Positions 1 through 9,178 of a stretch of DNA of 64,000 nucleotides are shown piece by piece; within the stretch, counting starts at the first letter, position 1, and each line of letters begins with the position of its first letter. The stretch is from the NCBI GenBank assembly GCA_035606665.1, contig DATNEY010000009.1:248001-312000 (forward strand). Reading direction: 5' to 3'. The notes beneath the pieces were generated by a model. The model was not told the DNA's origin and made no database searches. It saw nothing but the letters and a program-made list of their open reading frames with translations. This stretch comes from DASUGC01 sp035606665 (GTDB lineage: Bacteria > Acidobacteriota > Vicinamibacteria > Vicinamibacterales > SCN-69-37). The translations under genes and the position numbers were made by a program.

Positions 1-2
1 AC

Positions 3-848
3 GTGAGCCCCGGCGCCGTGGGCTTTGCCACGGCGAAGTGGAACGGCACGCGCCAGCTCTATCTGCTGGCTTCGGGAAAGTACGCGCGTCCGATTCCTGA
101 GCCGCTCGGCCGGATTCCCGCGGCCCTGAACACCTGCGCGGAGTGTCACCAGCCCGGAAGGCCGGGCAAGGACATCACGCGCACGATCGCTTCGTACGCG
201 GACGACGAGGCGAACACCGAGAGTGTCACCACGCTCACGATGAAGATGGCCGCGAACCATTGGCACGCGCAGGCTGACGTCGTGGTGGAATACGCGGCTT
301 CGGATGACGCACGCGAGACGATTCCTTACATCCGTGCGACGCGCGCGGGCGGCGCGGCCGTCGACTACTTCGCTGACGGTGTCACCACGCGACCGGCCGG
401 CCAGCTCGTGCGCATGGACTGCATCGATTGTCACAACCGTCCGGCTCACACGTTCTCGCCGGCCGCGGATCGATCAGTCGACCTGGCGATTGCCGCCGGG
501 GAAGTCAACCGCCAACTGCCGTTCGTTCGTCGCGAGATGGTCGCCGCGCTGAAGGTGGCCTATCCGAGCCATGCCGCATCGGACGCGGGAATCGGAGACC
601 ATCTGACGGCGTTCTACAAGTCCGCCCCGGCCTCGCAGTCGCAGGACGTGCAGCGCGCAATCGAGACCGCGCGAAAGCTATACCGCCAGAACGTTTTCCC
701 CGACATGAATGTGACCTGGGGCACGTATCTCAGCAAGCTCGGTCACACCGATAGTCCCGGCTGCTTCAGATGTCACGACGATGGCCACAAAGCTCGGGAT
801 GGCAAGGCGATCCGGCAGGACTGCGAGCTCTGTCACACGATCAAGTAG
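3..848 (+). CDS. Multihaem cytochrome c, C-terminal part (5' end outside window)
   Basis: The reading frame is open at the left edge, so the GTG at base 3 is probably internal and the N-terminus is missing. Four CXXCH haem c sites are visible: CAECH (residues 45-49), CIDCH (140-144), CFRCH (254-258) and CELCH (274-278). A conserved HNRPAH stretch follows the second site. Spacing and style fit NapC/NirT-like or cytochrome c3-like periplasmic electron carriers, which shuttle electrons from the quinol pool to periplasmic or outer-membrane reductases. The missing part could hold more haem sites and a membrane anchor. No reductase partner lies downstream; the next gene is an antiporter. Multihaem cytochrome c is certain, the subfamily is not. 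Confidence 0.85.
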   Translation: MSPGAVGFATAKWNGTRQLYLLASGKYARPIPEPLGRIPAALNTCAECHQPGRPGKDITRTIASYADDEANTESVTTLTMKMAANHWHAQADVVVEYAASDDARETIPYIRATRAGGAAVDYFADGVTTRPAGQLVRMDCIDCHNRPAHTFSPAADRSVDLAIAAGEVNRQLPFVRREMVAALKVAYPSHAASDAGIGDHLTAFYKSAPASQSQDVQRAIETARKLYRQNVFPDMNVTWGTYLSKLGHTDSPGCFRCHDDGHKARDGKAIRQDCELCHTIK

Positions 849-910
849 GGTTCGGCAAGTAGGTCCCAGGGACCATCCGGCGGGCCTCAATTGATAGTCT
901 TGGCGGGCGC

Positions 911-2143
911 GTGGCCACGCTTCTCCTTCAAATCGTCCTGATCATCGTCGCGGCGCGCGTGTTCGGCGCGCTGGCGAAGAGGCTCGGACAGCCGTCGGTG
1001 ATCGGCGAAATGGCGGCCGGCATCGCACTCGGGCCGTCCCTGCTGGGTGCCGTGGCGCCGGGAGCGTACCTGCGGCTGTTTCCCGCGAATTCCTTCGCCT
1101 TCCTGAACGTCCTCAGCCAGATCGGCGTCATCATCTTCCTCTTCAGCGTCGGCCTCGACTTTTCCTGGAGTCATCTGCGGCATCGGGCGCGGACGGCCAT
1201 CGTCGTGAGCAACGTCAGTGTCATCGTGCCGTTTCTGCTCGGCGTGCTGGTGGCGTGGCCGCTGTACGACACCAGCGTGAAGGCCGGCGTTCCGTTCCGC
1301 GCCTTCGCGCTGTTCATGGGCATCGCAATGAGCATCACGGCGTTTCCCGTGCTGGCTCGAATCCTGTCGGAACGCAGGATGCTCTCGACGCCCATCGGCT
1401 CGCTTGCGCTCACCTGCGCGGCGGTGGATGACGTCACGGCCTGGACGCTCCTCGCGTTCGTCGTGGCGGTCGTGACGTCCGGCGGATCTCTCGGAGCGGT
1501 GGCAGTCACCCTGGGCCTCACGGCCGTCTTCGTACTCACGATGGTGGTGGTCGTCCGGCCGATCCTGCGGCCGTGGCTGCATGGCCGGACGGGCGAGGAT
1601 CTGTTTTCAAATGAACGAGTTGCGATTGCGATGGCGCTGCTGTTCGCGTCGGCGCTCGCGACCGAGACCATTGGTGTCCATGCGTTGTTCGGTTCTTTCG
1701 TCGCCGGTGCCGCGCTGCCGGCCTCCGATGAATTCCGCGAAGGACTGCGAGTGCGGCTCGAGAGCTTCACGTCGATCCTGTTGCTGCCGCTCTTCTTCGC
1801 CTACACAGGGCTGCGAACGCAGATTGGTCTCATCGACGACTGGTCGTCGGTGGCGCTGTGCGTGGCCATCATCGCGCTTGCGACCGCGGGCAAGCTGGGT
1901 GCGAGCGCGCTTGCCGGGCGAGCGATGGGCCTTGACTGGAACTCGTCCTTCATCCTCGGCGCGCTCATGAATACGCGCGGGCTGATGGAGCTGATCGCCC
2001 TGAACGTCGGCTACGACCTGGGGGTCATTTCCGCCGAGATGTTCACGATCCTCGTGGTCATGGCGCTTGTCACGACCGCGATGACCGGACCCCTGGTGGA
2101 CCTGGCGTACCGCCGGACCGCCGGCGAGCCGATTTCTCGCTGA
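911..2143 (+). CDS. Cation:proton antiporter, CPA2 (KefB-like) membrane domain
   Basis: A 410-residue polytopic membrane protein made almost entirely of hydrophobic segments (about 11-12). It starts at GTG with an immediate membrane helix (LLLQIVLIIVAARVFGALAK). The segment GQPSVIGEMAAGIALGPSLL is the hallmark of the CPA2 Na+/H+ and K+/H+ exchanger family, and further conserved pieces are AVDDVTAW and MNTRGLMELI. These exchangers move Na+ or K+ against protons at the inner membrane. No C-terminal TrkA-N/RCK regulatory domain is present, so it is the short form. It lies 62 bases after the cytochrome gene; the gap contains the near-palindrome GGTCCCAGGGACC. Substrate ion cannot be told from the sequence. 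Confidence 0.9.
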   Translation: MATLLLQIVLIIVAARVFGALAKRLGQPSVIGEMAAGIALGPSLLGAVAPGAYLRLFPANSFAFLNVLSQIGVIIFLFSVGLDFSWSHLRHRARTAIVVSNVSVIVPFLLGVLVAWPLYDTSVKAGVPFRAFALFMGIAMSITAFPVLARILSERRMLSTPIGSLALTCAAVDDVTAWTLLAFVVAVVTSGGSLGAVAVTLGLTAVFVLTMVVVVRPILRPWLHGRTGEDLFSNERVAIAMALLFASALATETIGVHALFGSFVAGAALPASDEFREGLRVRLESFTSILLLPLFFAYTGLRTQIGLIDDWSSVALCVAIIALATAGKLGASALAGRAMGLDWNSSFILGALMNTRGLMELIALNVGYDLGVISAEMFTILVVMALVTTAMTGPLVDLAYRRTAGEPISR

Positions 2144-2204
2144 CAGCGTCTAACGCCTCTGGGAGAAGCGTAAACTCCAGTTACCCGTTACGAGAGGTGG
2201 CGCT

Positions 2205-4151
2205 ATGAGACGTCTGGGTTTTGTCCTGGGTGTCACTGCACTGCTGGTCACTACCGGCTCAGTATTAATGGCCGGAACTGCCGCCGGCCGATTCGATCAG
2301 AAACTCGCCAAGGATAGACAGGTTCTCCACGTGCTGAACCGTCTGACCTTTGGGCCGCGCCCCGGCGATGTCGATCGAGTCCGCAGCCTCGGCATCGAGA
2401 AGTGGATTCAACAACAGCTCCAGCCACGGTCCATTGAAGAAAACCCGCTGGTTGCAGCGCGGCTGCAGCCGCTGGCCACACTGCAGCTCGCCACCTGGCA
2501 GATCTTCGAGACCTATCAGTCGCCGCTCCAGACGGTGCAGGTCCCTGCCCCCGTGTTACCGCAGGCGCGTCTCGCGCAGTTGGTGTCTTCGGAACAGCTG
2601 CAGAAGCTGTCGACGGGCTCAGCCGAAGAGCGTCTCGCCATCATTGGGTCGATTGCTCCGCAGAACCTCGGGCCTGTGCTTGCGGCGCTGACGCCGAAGA
2701 TGCTGGAGGGCCTTCCCGATCTTCAGAAGCTGGCCGAGAAGGCGCGCGTGACCGAGACGAATCGGACGCAGTTTGTTTTCCGCACTACTGTGCCGAATCT
2801 CAACAACCTGCTGACGGCTGAGCAGCGGCGCGTCACGCAGCAGGGCACGCCGGCAGAGCGGCGGGCGCTGATCATGTCGTTCGACGCCGCGACACGGAAG
2901 CAAGTGCTCTTTGCCCTCCCGCCGGCGGCCCTCGCCGGCATTCCAGAACTTCAGCGCGAAGCGCTCGCGGCGCGGCAGCCGCCGATGTTCGTCAATCAGG
3001 AGCTCATCGACAGCCGGATGTACCGCGCGCTCTACTCGAACCGCCAGCTCGAGGAAGTACTCGTCGATTTCTGGCTGAACCACTTCAACGTGTTCAACGC
3101 CAAGGGCCAGGAACGCATGCTGCTCACGAGCTACGAGCGCGATGCGATCCGTCCGCACGTCCTCGGCCGGTTCCGCGACCTGCTGCTCGCTACCGCTCGC
3201 CACCCCGCGATGCTGTTTTATCTCGACAACTGGCAGTCGCAGGCGCCGCGCGAGGACGTCGCGGCGCAGCCGCTGCCGCCCAACGTGCGGCGCCCCGGGC
3301 TGAACGAGAACTACGGCCGCGAGCTGATGGAGCTGCACACGCTGGGGGTGGATGGCGGCTACACGCAGGATGACGTCATCGCCGTCGCGCGCGCGTTCAC
3401 CGGCTGGACGATCTACGACGTCGGAAAGATTGCCGAGTTTCAGTTCAACCCGGCCTTTCACGATCGCAAGGAAAAGATCGTCCTGGGCCAGAAGATTCCC
3501 GCCGGTGGTGGTGAGCAGGATGGCATCCAGGTCATCGACATCCTGGTTCGTCACCCATCGACGGCCAGATTCATCTCGAGGAAGCTGGCGCAGCGCTTCG
3601 TCGCGGATGCGCCGCCGCAGGCGCTCGTCGATCGCATGGCGGCGACCTTTACCGCAACCGGCGGAGACCTTCGCGCGGTCGTCGAGACGATGCTGACGTC
3701 GCGTGAGTTTCTGTCCGAGGGCGCCTGGCAGGCCAAGCTGAAGTCACCGCTCGAGATGGTGCTGAGCGCCGCGCGTGTGCTTGGCGCGGACGTCACCGAT
3801 GCGACGGCGATCGCCCAACGTATCGCCGATCTGGGCCAACCGCTGTACGGCAAAGCTGAACCAACCGGCTATTCGACCACGAGCGACGCGTGGGCGAACT
3901 CCGCTGGATTCCTCGGCCGGATCAATTTTGCGGGGGCTCTCGCCTCCGGACAGATCGACGGCGTCAAGGTCGACCTGTCGCAGCTCCCGGGCAATAGCAC
4001 TAACGCGATCGATGCGGCGCGGTGGCTCTTGGGCGCCGCCATCTCTCGTGAAACGTTGAAGCTGCTCGAGAAGGGCACGAAGGACACGGCGTTGTCACTG
4101 GCAAGCGTAGCCGCCGTCGTGCTCGCGTCCCCGGACTTTCAGCGGAGGTAG
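2205..4151 (+). CDS. DUF1800 domain-containing secreted protein
   Basis: A 648-residue protein with an N-terminal signal peptide (hydrophobic residues about 5-23), then the DUF1800 signature HVLNRLTFGPRPGDVDRVRS near residue 42. Other conserved DUF1800 blocks include VDFWLNHFNVF, NENYGRELMELHTLGVDGGY, RAFTGWTI and FISRKLAQRF. DUF1800 proteins have no assigned reaction and are almost always followed by a DUF1501 protein, as here, with only 3 bases between the genes. The insert around residues 115-250, rich in Leu and Ala, is longer than in minimal family members. A Shine-Dalgarno-like AGAGG lies upstream of the ATG. Probably exported with its partner; function unknown. Confidence 0.9.
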   Translation: MRRLGFVLGVTALLVTTGSVLMAGTAAGRFDQKLAKDRQVLHVLNRLTFGPRPGDVDRVRSLGIEKWIQQQLQPRSIEENPLVAARLQPLATLQLATWQIFETYQSPLQTVQVPAPVLPQARLAQLVSSEQLQKLSTGSAEERLAIIGSIAPQNLGPVLAALTPKMLEGLPDLQKLAEKARVTETNRTQFVFRTTVPNLNNLLTAEQRRVTQQGTPAERRALIMSFDAATRKQVLFALPPAALAGIPELQREALAARQPPMFVNQELIDSRMYRALYSNRQLEEVLVDFWLNHFNVFNAKGQERMLLTSYERDAIRPHVLGRFRDLLLATARHPAMLFYLDNWQSQAPREDVAAQPLPPNVRRPGLNENYGRELMELHTLGVDGGYTQDDVIAVARAFTGWTIYDVGKIAEFQFNPAFHDRKEKIVLGQKIPAGGGEQDGIQVIDILVRHPSTARFISRKLAQRFVADAPPQALVDRMAATFTATGGDLRAVVETMLTSREFLSEGAWQAKLKSPLEMVLSAARVLGADVTDATAIAQRIADLGQPLYGKAEPTGYSTTSDAWANSAGFLGRINFAGALASGQIDGVKVDLSQLPGNSTNAIDAARWLLGAAISRETLKLLEKGTKDTALSLASVAAVVLASPDFQRR

Positions 4152-4154
4152 ACC

Positions 4155-5366
4155 ATGTTGACTCGACGGTCTTTTCTCAAGTCATCCGCAATCGTTCTTG
4201 CCGGTGCAGGCACCGCGCCGCAATGGCTGCTGCGTGCCGCCGCGCAAGGCGCTCAAGGGAAAGCCGGCCGCAAGGTCCTAGTCGCCATCTTTCAGCGCGG
4301 CGCCGTCGACGGCCTGAACGTTGTCGTGCCGTTCTTCGAGCCTCGGTACTACCAGCTTCGTCCGAGCATCGCCATCCCTGAGCCGGGCAAGCCGAACGGC
4401 GGTCTCGATCTCGACGGGCGGTTCGCGCTGCATCCAACGCTGCAGCCATTGAAGGCGATGTGGGACAGCCGCCAACTGGCGATTGTTCAGTCGGCCGGTT
4501 CTCACGATCCATCACGGTCGCACTTCGACGCGCAGGAATTCATGGAGTGCGGAACGCCGGGCATCAAGAGAGAAGACGGCTGGCTCAATCGCGCGTTGGC
4601 GCCGGTCGCGCCGGATTCGTCTCCAGTTCGCGCCATTGCGTCCGGGGCTCAACTGCCGAAGACGCTGCAAGGCAGCCGCGGCGCCATCGCCGTTGACGGC
4701 CTGCCGCGGTTCCAGGTGGCCGACAAGACGACCGCCGGACTCCTCGAGAATCTGTACTCCACGAGCCTCGATGCGCAGCTGAAAGCGCAGGGCCAGGCGA
4801 CCTTCGACGCGGTCAAGCTGATCGAGTCGATACGCACGCGCCCGTACACGCCCAGCGGCGGCGCGCAGTACGTTGGCGACTTCGGCCAGCGCCTGCAGCA
4901 GATCGCGCGCCTGATCAAGGCCGACGTCGGAGTCGAAGTGGCCTTTGCCGACATCGGTGGCTGGGACCATCACAGCAACGAGACCGGCCAGCTGACGAAC
5001 CAGCTGCGGCAGTTCGGCGCGTCTCTCGCCGCGTTCACGCAGGACCTCGGCACCAAGATGGAAGACGTCGTGATCGTCACGATGTCGGAGTTCGGACGGA
5101 CGGCCGCGGAGAACGGGAACGCTGGCACCGACCACGGCCACGGCAACGTAATGATGGTGCTGGGCGGCGGCGTGCGCGGTGGCCGCCTGTACGGTGAGTG
5201 GCCTGGCCTCGAGCCCGAGCAGCTGTACGAACGGCGCGACCTGGCGGTGACAACCGACTTCCGCGACGTCCTCGGCGAGCTCGTCGGCGGTCACCTGGGT
5301 CAGAAAGTGGACGAGGTATTTCCAGGTTACGCGCCGAAGACGTCACTGGGCCTGCTGACGTCCTGA
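4155..5366 (+). CDS. DUF1501 domain-containing protein with Tat signal
   Basis: A 403-residue partner of the preceding DUF1800 gene. The N-terminus LTRRSFLKSSAIVLAGAG carries the twin-arginine motif, so it is likely folded before export through Tat. The body has DUF1501 blocks: VAIFQRGAVDGLNVVVPF, SGSHDPSRSHFDAQEFME, DIGGWDHHSNETGQ, VTMSEFGRTAAENGNAGTDH and a GHGNVMMVLGGGVRGG stretch. The family belongs structurally to the alkaline phosphatase/sulfatase superfamily, and the Asp and His-rich pieces would be the metal site, but no substrate is established. The 3-base gap to DUF1800 implies one transcript and coupled translation. Confidence 0.9.
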   Translation: MLTRRSFLKSSAIVLAGAGTAPQWLLRAAAQGAQGKAGRKVLVAIFQRGAVDGLNVVVPFFEPRYYQLRPSIAIPEPGKPNGGLDLDGRFALHPTLQPLKAMWDSRQLAIVQSAGSHDPSRSHFDAQEFMECGTPGIKREDGWLNRALAPVAPDSSPVRAIASGAQLPKTLQGSRGAIAVDGLPRFQVADKTTAGLLENLYSTSLDAQLKAQGQATFDAVKLIESIRTRPYTPSGGAQYVGDFGQRLQQIARLIKADVGVEVAFADIGGWDHHSNETGQLTNQLRQFGASLAAFTQDLGTKMEDVVIVTMSEFGRTAAENGNAGTDHGHGNVMMVLGGGVRGGRLYGEWPGLEPEQLYERRDLAVTTDFRDVLGELVGGHLGQKVDEVFPGYAPKTSLGLLTS

Positions 5367-5411
5367 GCTCCGCCGCAGGCGCCGAGGGCTCCCTGCCTCT
5401 TTTTTCCGCCT

Positions 5412-5432
5412 GTCCGCCTATCATTGGCGGAC
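5412..5432. promoter_or_regulatory. Stem-loop in the leader of the barrel-protein gene
   Basis: GTCCGCC and GGCGGAC form a perfect 7-bp stem around the loop TATCATT. It is preceded by a run of six T (CTCTTTTTTCC) and lies 26 bases before the ATG at 5459. It could act as a processing or stabilising structure between the DUF1501 cistron and the barrel gene. It is not a standard terminator because the T run lies on the wrong side for + strand transcription. Confidence 0.4.
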
Positions 5433-5458
5433 GTCTGATGGAGATGGAGGTTCAACGG

Positions 5459-6403
5459 ATGCGTGTTTTCGTCGCCGGTCTTGTCCTCGTTGCGTGTCTG
5501 CCGGCGAATGCGCTGGCGCAGGCACCGCCGGTTGGGCCGCTGCTCCTTATTACTCCCGCGACGCCCCGGACGGCCGCGCTCGGCAACGCCTGGGTCGCCG
5601 GCCGGGACCAGGAAGTCCTTTTTTACAACCCGGCGCAGCTCATCGGCTCGCGGACGGGCCTGGACGTGAACATCACGCGGCACGGCACCAAAGGCACGAC
5701 GTTCGGCCTTGGATCCGTCTACACCGGGGGGAAGTGGTCACTGACGCTCGGCTGGGGGGTACAGTTCGCGGACTTCAAGCCGCCTCTTTCAATGGCGTAT
5801 CCCTACTCGCCGGATGTGCTCCTGGCCGACGGGTCTGCGTCGGGGCAGAGCACGCTGGCTGCCGTTGGCGGCGCCATTACCTGGAAGGGTTTCCGGTTCG
5901 GCGCCGCGGGCAAGTACGCGTCCGATCGCGTGCAGATGCCATCCAACTTCATCAATGCGACCCAACTTCCGACGATCAATCACGGGGTGTTCGTGGCCGA
6001 CATCGGCGTCGCGCGGAACATCGTTGGCGGCGTCGGGGGATTCTCCGTGCAGAACCTCGGCGGCGATTCGAATGGTGACGGCACGGGAATCAAGGCGCCC
6101 AGGCAGGCGTTAATGGGCTGGTCCATGTCGCGTGCCGTCGGTCCCCTCGACATGACTGTCGTGTCGCAGCTGACCCTGCGTCATGACTGGCAGGCGCCAG
6201 CCGGCGGTCTCGAAGTCGGGTACAGCTGGATCGAGGGCTATTTCGTGAGCCTGCGCGCGGGAGTCCGCCGGCCAGAGGCCGACTCGGAGCGCCCGTTCAC
6301 TCTGGGCGCTGCGTTCACCGCGGATCGGCTCACAATCGAATACGGCGTCCAGTTTTACGAAGGCGGAAAAGCCTCCAATGGAGTGACAGTGAGATGGAGA
6401 TGA
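5459..6403 (+). CDS. PorV/PorQ-like outer-membrane beta-barrel protein
   Basis: A 314-residue protein. The ATG at 5459 is chosen because GGAGG lies 8 bases upstream and translation then begins with a clean signal peptide (MRVFVAGLVLVACLPANALA). The start of the mature protein, TPATPRTAALGNAWVAGRD, followed by EVLFYNPAQL, matches the PorV/PorQ (UPF0164-like) family. Alternating Gly and aromatic strands such as FGLGSVYTGGKWSLTLGWG indicate a beta-barrel. Family members are outer-membrane proteins, some of them shuttles or anchors for secreted cargo. Its place after the DUF1800/DUF1501 pair suggests an accessory role in their export or display, which is an inference. The gene ends in an ATGA overlap with the hydrolase. 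Confidence 0.75.
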   Translation: MRVFVAGLVLVACLPANALAQAPPVGPLLLITPATPRTAALGNAWVAGRDQEVLFYNPAQLIGSRTGLDVNITRHGTKGTTFGLGSVYTGGKWSLTLGWGVQFADFKPPLSMAYPYSPDVLLADGSASGQSTLAAVGGAITWKGFRFGAAGKYASDRVQMPSNFINATQLPTINHGVFVADIGVARNIVGGVGGFSVQNLGGDSNGDGTGIKAPRQALMGWSMSRAVGPLDMTVVSQLTLRHDWQAPAGGLEVGYSWIEGYFVSLRAGVRRPEADSERPFTLGAAFTADRLTIEYGVQFYEGGKASNGVTVRWR

Positions 6404-8460
6404 AACCGCGGCTGCTCGGGTTATTACTTGTCGCGTCTGCCGTCGGTGCCTGCTCGCAGGCGCTGAAGTTCTCGCCGGACGATTCGAAAACCGTTCTGTC
6501 GCAGCAGACCATCACCGCGCAGAATCCGGCGGAGCGTGGAACGCACAAGGTCAACACTTTGTTCTACGGCTCCGGCACCGACATCCGGCGGCGTGAATAC
6601 AAGGACGGCGTCAGCATCAAGACGAAGACCGTTGACGCGTCGCCGTTCGCGTCGATCACGGGCGCCGCGGTCAAGACGCGCAAGGACTTCTGGGGATTCG
6701 ATCTGAAGAAGGCGCCGATCAACGGCCGCGTCTGGTATCCGGACGGCCCCGGTCCCTTCCCGCTCGCGCTCATCGTCCACGGCAATCACAACTGGCGCGA
6801 GTTCTCGGATCCTGGTTACGGGTACCTCGGCGAACTGCTCGCGTCGCGCGGCTTCATCATGGCGTCCGTCGATGAAAACTTCATCAACGGACTCAGTGGC
6901 GAAAACGACGGCCGCGCCTGGCTGCTCCTGAAACATCTCGAGGCGTGGAAGCAGTTCAATGAGTCGAACGACAGCCCGCTCAAGGGAAAAGTCGACATGA
7001 GCCGCATCGCGCTCATGGGTCACTCGCGCGGCGGCGAGGCCGCGGCGCTCGCGGCGACGTTCAACCGCCTCAAGTACTATCCCGACAACTTCAAGCAGGA
7101 GTTCAAGTTCAACTTCGCGGTGAAGGCCGTCGTCGCGATCGCGCCGGTCGATGGGCAATACAAACCGACCGGCCAGTTCACGCCGCTCGAGAACGTGAAC
7201 TACCTCCTGATCCACGGATCGCACGACGGCGACGTGTCCACGGCGCAGGGTCTGCGTCAGTACGAACGCCTGCGTTTCACCGATGGCCAGCCCTGGTTCA
7301 AGTCCGTCATCTTCATGTACCGCGCGAACCACGGACAGTGGAACACCGTGTGGGGCAACAAGGACAGCGGGCCGCGCAGCGGCCGCACGCTCGATCTCCG
7401 GACGCTGATCGATCCCGAAGCCCAGCGGCAGTTCGCGAAGGTCGTGATCTCCGGCTTCCTCGAAGCGACGCTCAACAACAAGCGCGAGTACCTCCCGATG
7501 TTCCGCGACCACCGCACCGCAGGCTCGTGGCTGCCGAAGACGATGTATACGACGAGGTTTCAGGAAGCGGGTTATCGCGCGCTTGCGGAGTTCGACAACG
7601 ACGTCGATCTCACGACGGGTTCCGCGCAGGGCGTGACGATTTCAGCGGAGGGCCTGTCGACCTGGAACGAGAACGCGGTGCCATTCCGCGGCCGCGGCAC
7701 GGACACGCAGAACCACAACGCGGTGTGGATCGGATGGAACAACCGTCTCGTCGTGACGGACGCGGACAAGGAAGAGGCGAAGAAGGCCAATGGCGGCAAG
7801 GCCGTGCCGTCGTGGCAGGTGAAGGGGAAGCCGGCGCCGCCGGCGACGTACTCGGTTTCCGTCCCGGACGCGTTGCGATCGGAGTGGGGCGTGGGCGACC
7901 GGAGTGTCGTCTATCTCTCACTCGCGGCAACGAGCACGAAGCCAGGAAACCGGGCGCCGCCGAAAGATCCGAAGAAGGAAGAAGACGAGAAGGCGGACAC
8001 CAAGAAGCCAGGCGCCAAGCCGACCCCGACACCGAAGCCGAAACCGACGCCGAAAGAACCGCCGAAGCCGAAGGAGAAACCCGACGAGACACCGGTCGAG
8101 CTCAGCGTCGAGCTCGTCGATACGGCCGGACACACGGCGCGGCTGCCTCTCAATCGGTTTGGCATCGCGCGCAAGCCACTCGACGCGCGTATCTATCGGC
8201 GGGAAGGAAGGGACGCTTCCAGGTTCACGAACATCTACGAGCTCATTCCCCAGACGTTCGTGATGCCCGTCGCCGACTTCGCCGCCGCGTCGCCGTCATT
8301 CGATCCGCGACAGGTCGCGACGATCCGCCTCGTCTTCGACAAGACGGAAGCCGGAACGGTCGTGGTCCAGCACGTGGGCGTGTCGACCCCGACAGACCGA
8401 GCGTTCCTTGCAGCGCCGCTGCCGGCGGGGCAGGCTCCCGGCGGAGGAATCCGCCGATAG
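6394..8460 (+). CDS. Lipoprotein alpha/beta hydrolase with Pro/Lys-rich linker
   Basis: About 688 residues; the start may instead be the ATG at 6400, which forms ATGA with the preceding stop. A lipoprotein signal ends at GAC (LLLVASAVGACSQ). The first half is an alpha/beta hydrolase: LIVHGNHNW (oxyanion region), nucleophile elbow GHSRGGEAAA near residue 211, an Asp-rich turn HGSHDGDVS and a later ANHGQWN that probably holds the catalytic His. It resembles secreted PET-hydrolase/acetyl-xylan-esterase-like proteins. Residues about 525-572 are a low-complexity charged linker of Lys, Glu and Pro, followed by a jelly-roll-like C-terminal region. The substrate is unknown. Overlap with the barrel gene implies translational coupling. 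Confidence 0.75.
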   Translation: MEMKPRLLGLLLVASAVGACSQALKFSPDDSKTVLSQQTITAQNPAERGTHKVNTLFYGSGTDIRRREYKDGVSIKTKTVDASPFASITGAAVKTRKDFWGFDLKKAPINGRVWYPDGPGPFPLALIVHGNHNWREFSDPGYGYLGELLASRGFIMASVDENFINGLSGENDGRAWLLLKHLEAWKQFNESNDSPLKGKVDMSRIALMGHSRGGEAAALAATFNRLKYYPDNFKQEFKFNFAVKAVVAIAPVDGQYKPTGQFTPLENVNYLLIHGSHDGDVSTAQGLRQYERLRFTDGQPWFKSVIFMYRANHGQWNTVWGNKDSGPRSGRTLDLRTLIDPEAQRQFAKVVISGFLEATLNNKREYLPMFRDHRTAGSWLPKTMYTTRFQEAGYRALAEFDNDVDLTTGSAQGVTISAEGLSTWNENAVPFRGRGTDTQNHNAVWIGWNNRLVVTDADKEEAKKANGGKAVPSWQVKGKPAPPATYSVSVPDALRSEWGVGDRSVVYLSLAATSTKPGNRAPPKDPKKEEDEKADTKKPGAKPTPTPKPKPTPKEPPKPKEKPDETPVELSVELVDTAGHTARLPLNRFGIARKPLDARIYRREGRDASRFTNIYELIPQTFVMPVADFAAASPSFDPRQVATIRLVFDKTEAGTVVVQHVGVSTPTDRAFLAAPLPAGQAPGGGIRR

Positions 8461-8590
8461 CAGGCTTTTCGCGGTTACTCGCCGCAATACTCAAAATCGG
8501 CAATCCACGACACACACCTGAGATCCGGACGGGTCCCGCGGCAATAGTTCGAGGGGTACGCGTGTTGCTGTCCGTGAGAGTGGGAGACGT

Positions 8591-9178
8591 ATGTCCTCAC
8601 ATCTCGCATCCATTCGGGTCGTTGCGATCGGCCTCGTCCTGGCCGGCGGTTCGCTGCCGCTGGTGGAGACGACCGAGGCCCAGGCCTCATCGCAGTCTCG
8701 CGATCAGAAGACGATCGCGGATTTCCAGAAGCGCATGAGCGACTACGTCGCTCTGCACAAGAAAATCGAATCGTCGCTGCCGAAGCTGCCGGATCGGGCG
8801 ACTCCAGAGCAGATCGACAAGAACCAGCGCGCGTTCGGCCAATTGCTCATCGAGGCGCGGGCCAACGCAAAGCAGGGCGATCTGTTTGGACCAGACATGG
8901 CCGCGCTCGTCCGCCGGGCGCTGGCCCCGCTTTTCAGAGGAGCGCAGGGCGCGGGCCTTCGCGCGGCAATCAGCGAGGAGCCGCACCCGGTCGTTCCACG
9001 CGTCAATACCCGGTATCCGGACGAAGTGCCGCTTTCGACGATGCCGCCAGTCGTCTTGAAGGCGCTGCCGCCACTCGAAGAGGAGATCGAGTACCGGTTC
9101 ATTGGGCGCCACTTGATCCTGCTTGATTCGCACTCGCACCTGATCGCGGACGTCATGGTCAACGCGATGCCTGCGTGA
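8591..9178 (+). CDS. Secreted hypothetical protein
   Basis: A 195-residue protein I do not recognise. It starts with a signal peptide (hydrophobic IRVVAIGLVLAGGSLPLV) cleaved near TEAQA. The mature part is helical (DFQKRMSDYVALHKKIESSL), continues with an Ala/Arg-rich helix and a Pro-rich segment (VPLSTMPPVVLKALPPLEEE) and ends in EYRFIGRHLILLDSHSHLIADV. Similar short exported proteins with the closing RHLILLD-like strand seem common in acidobacteria, but I know of no assigned function. The stop overlaps the start region of the metallophosphoesterase, so the two are probably co-transcribed. The 130-base gap upstream shows no clear promoter. Confidence 0.65.
   Translation: MSSHLASIRVVAIGLVLAGGSLPLVETTEAQASSQSRDQKTIADFQKRMSDYVALHKKIESSLPKLPDRATPEQIDKNQRAFGQLLIEARANAKQGDLFGPDMAALVRRALAPLFRGAQGAGLRAAISEEPHPVVPRVNTRYPDEVPLSTMPPVVLKALPPLEEEIEYRFIGRHLILLDSHSHLIADVMVNAMPA

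Noticed and set aside
863..875. Operator palindrome GGTCCCAGGGACC ahead of the antiporter
   Set aside because: Short and single; no second copy or nearby regulator to support it.
5198..5458. N-terminal extension of the barrel protein
   Set aside because: It overlaps the DUF1501 gene and would bury the signal peptide; GGAGG in front of the ATG at 5459 fits better.
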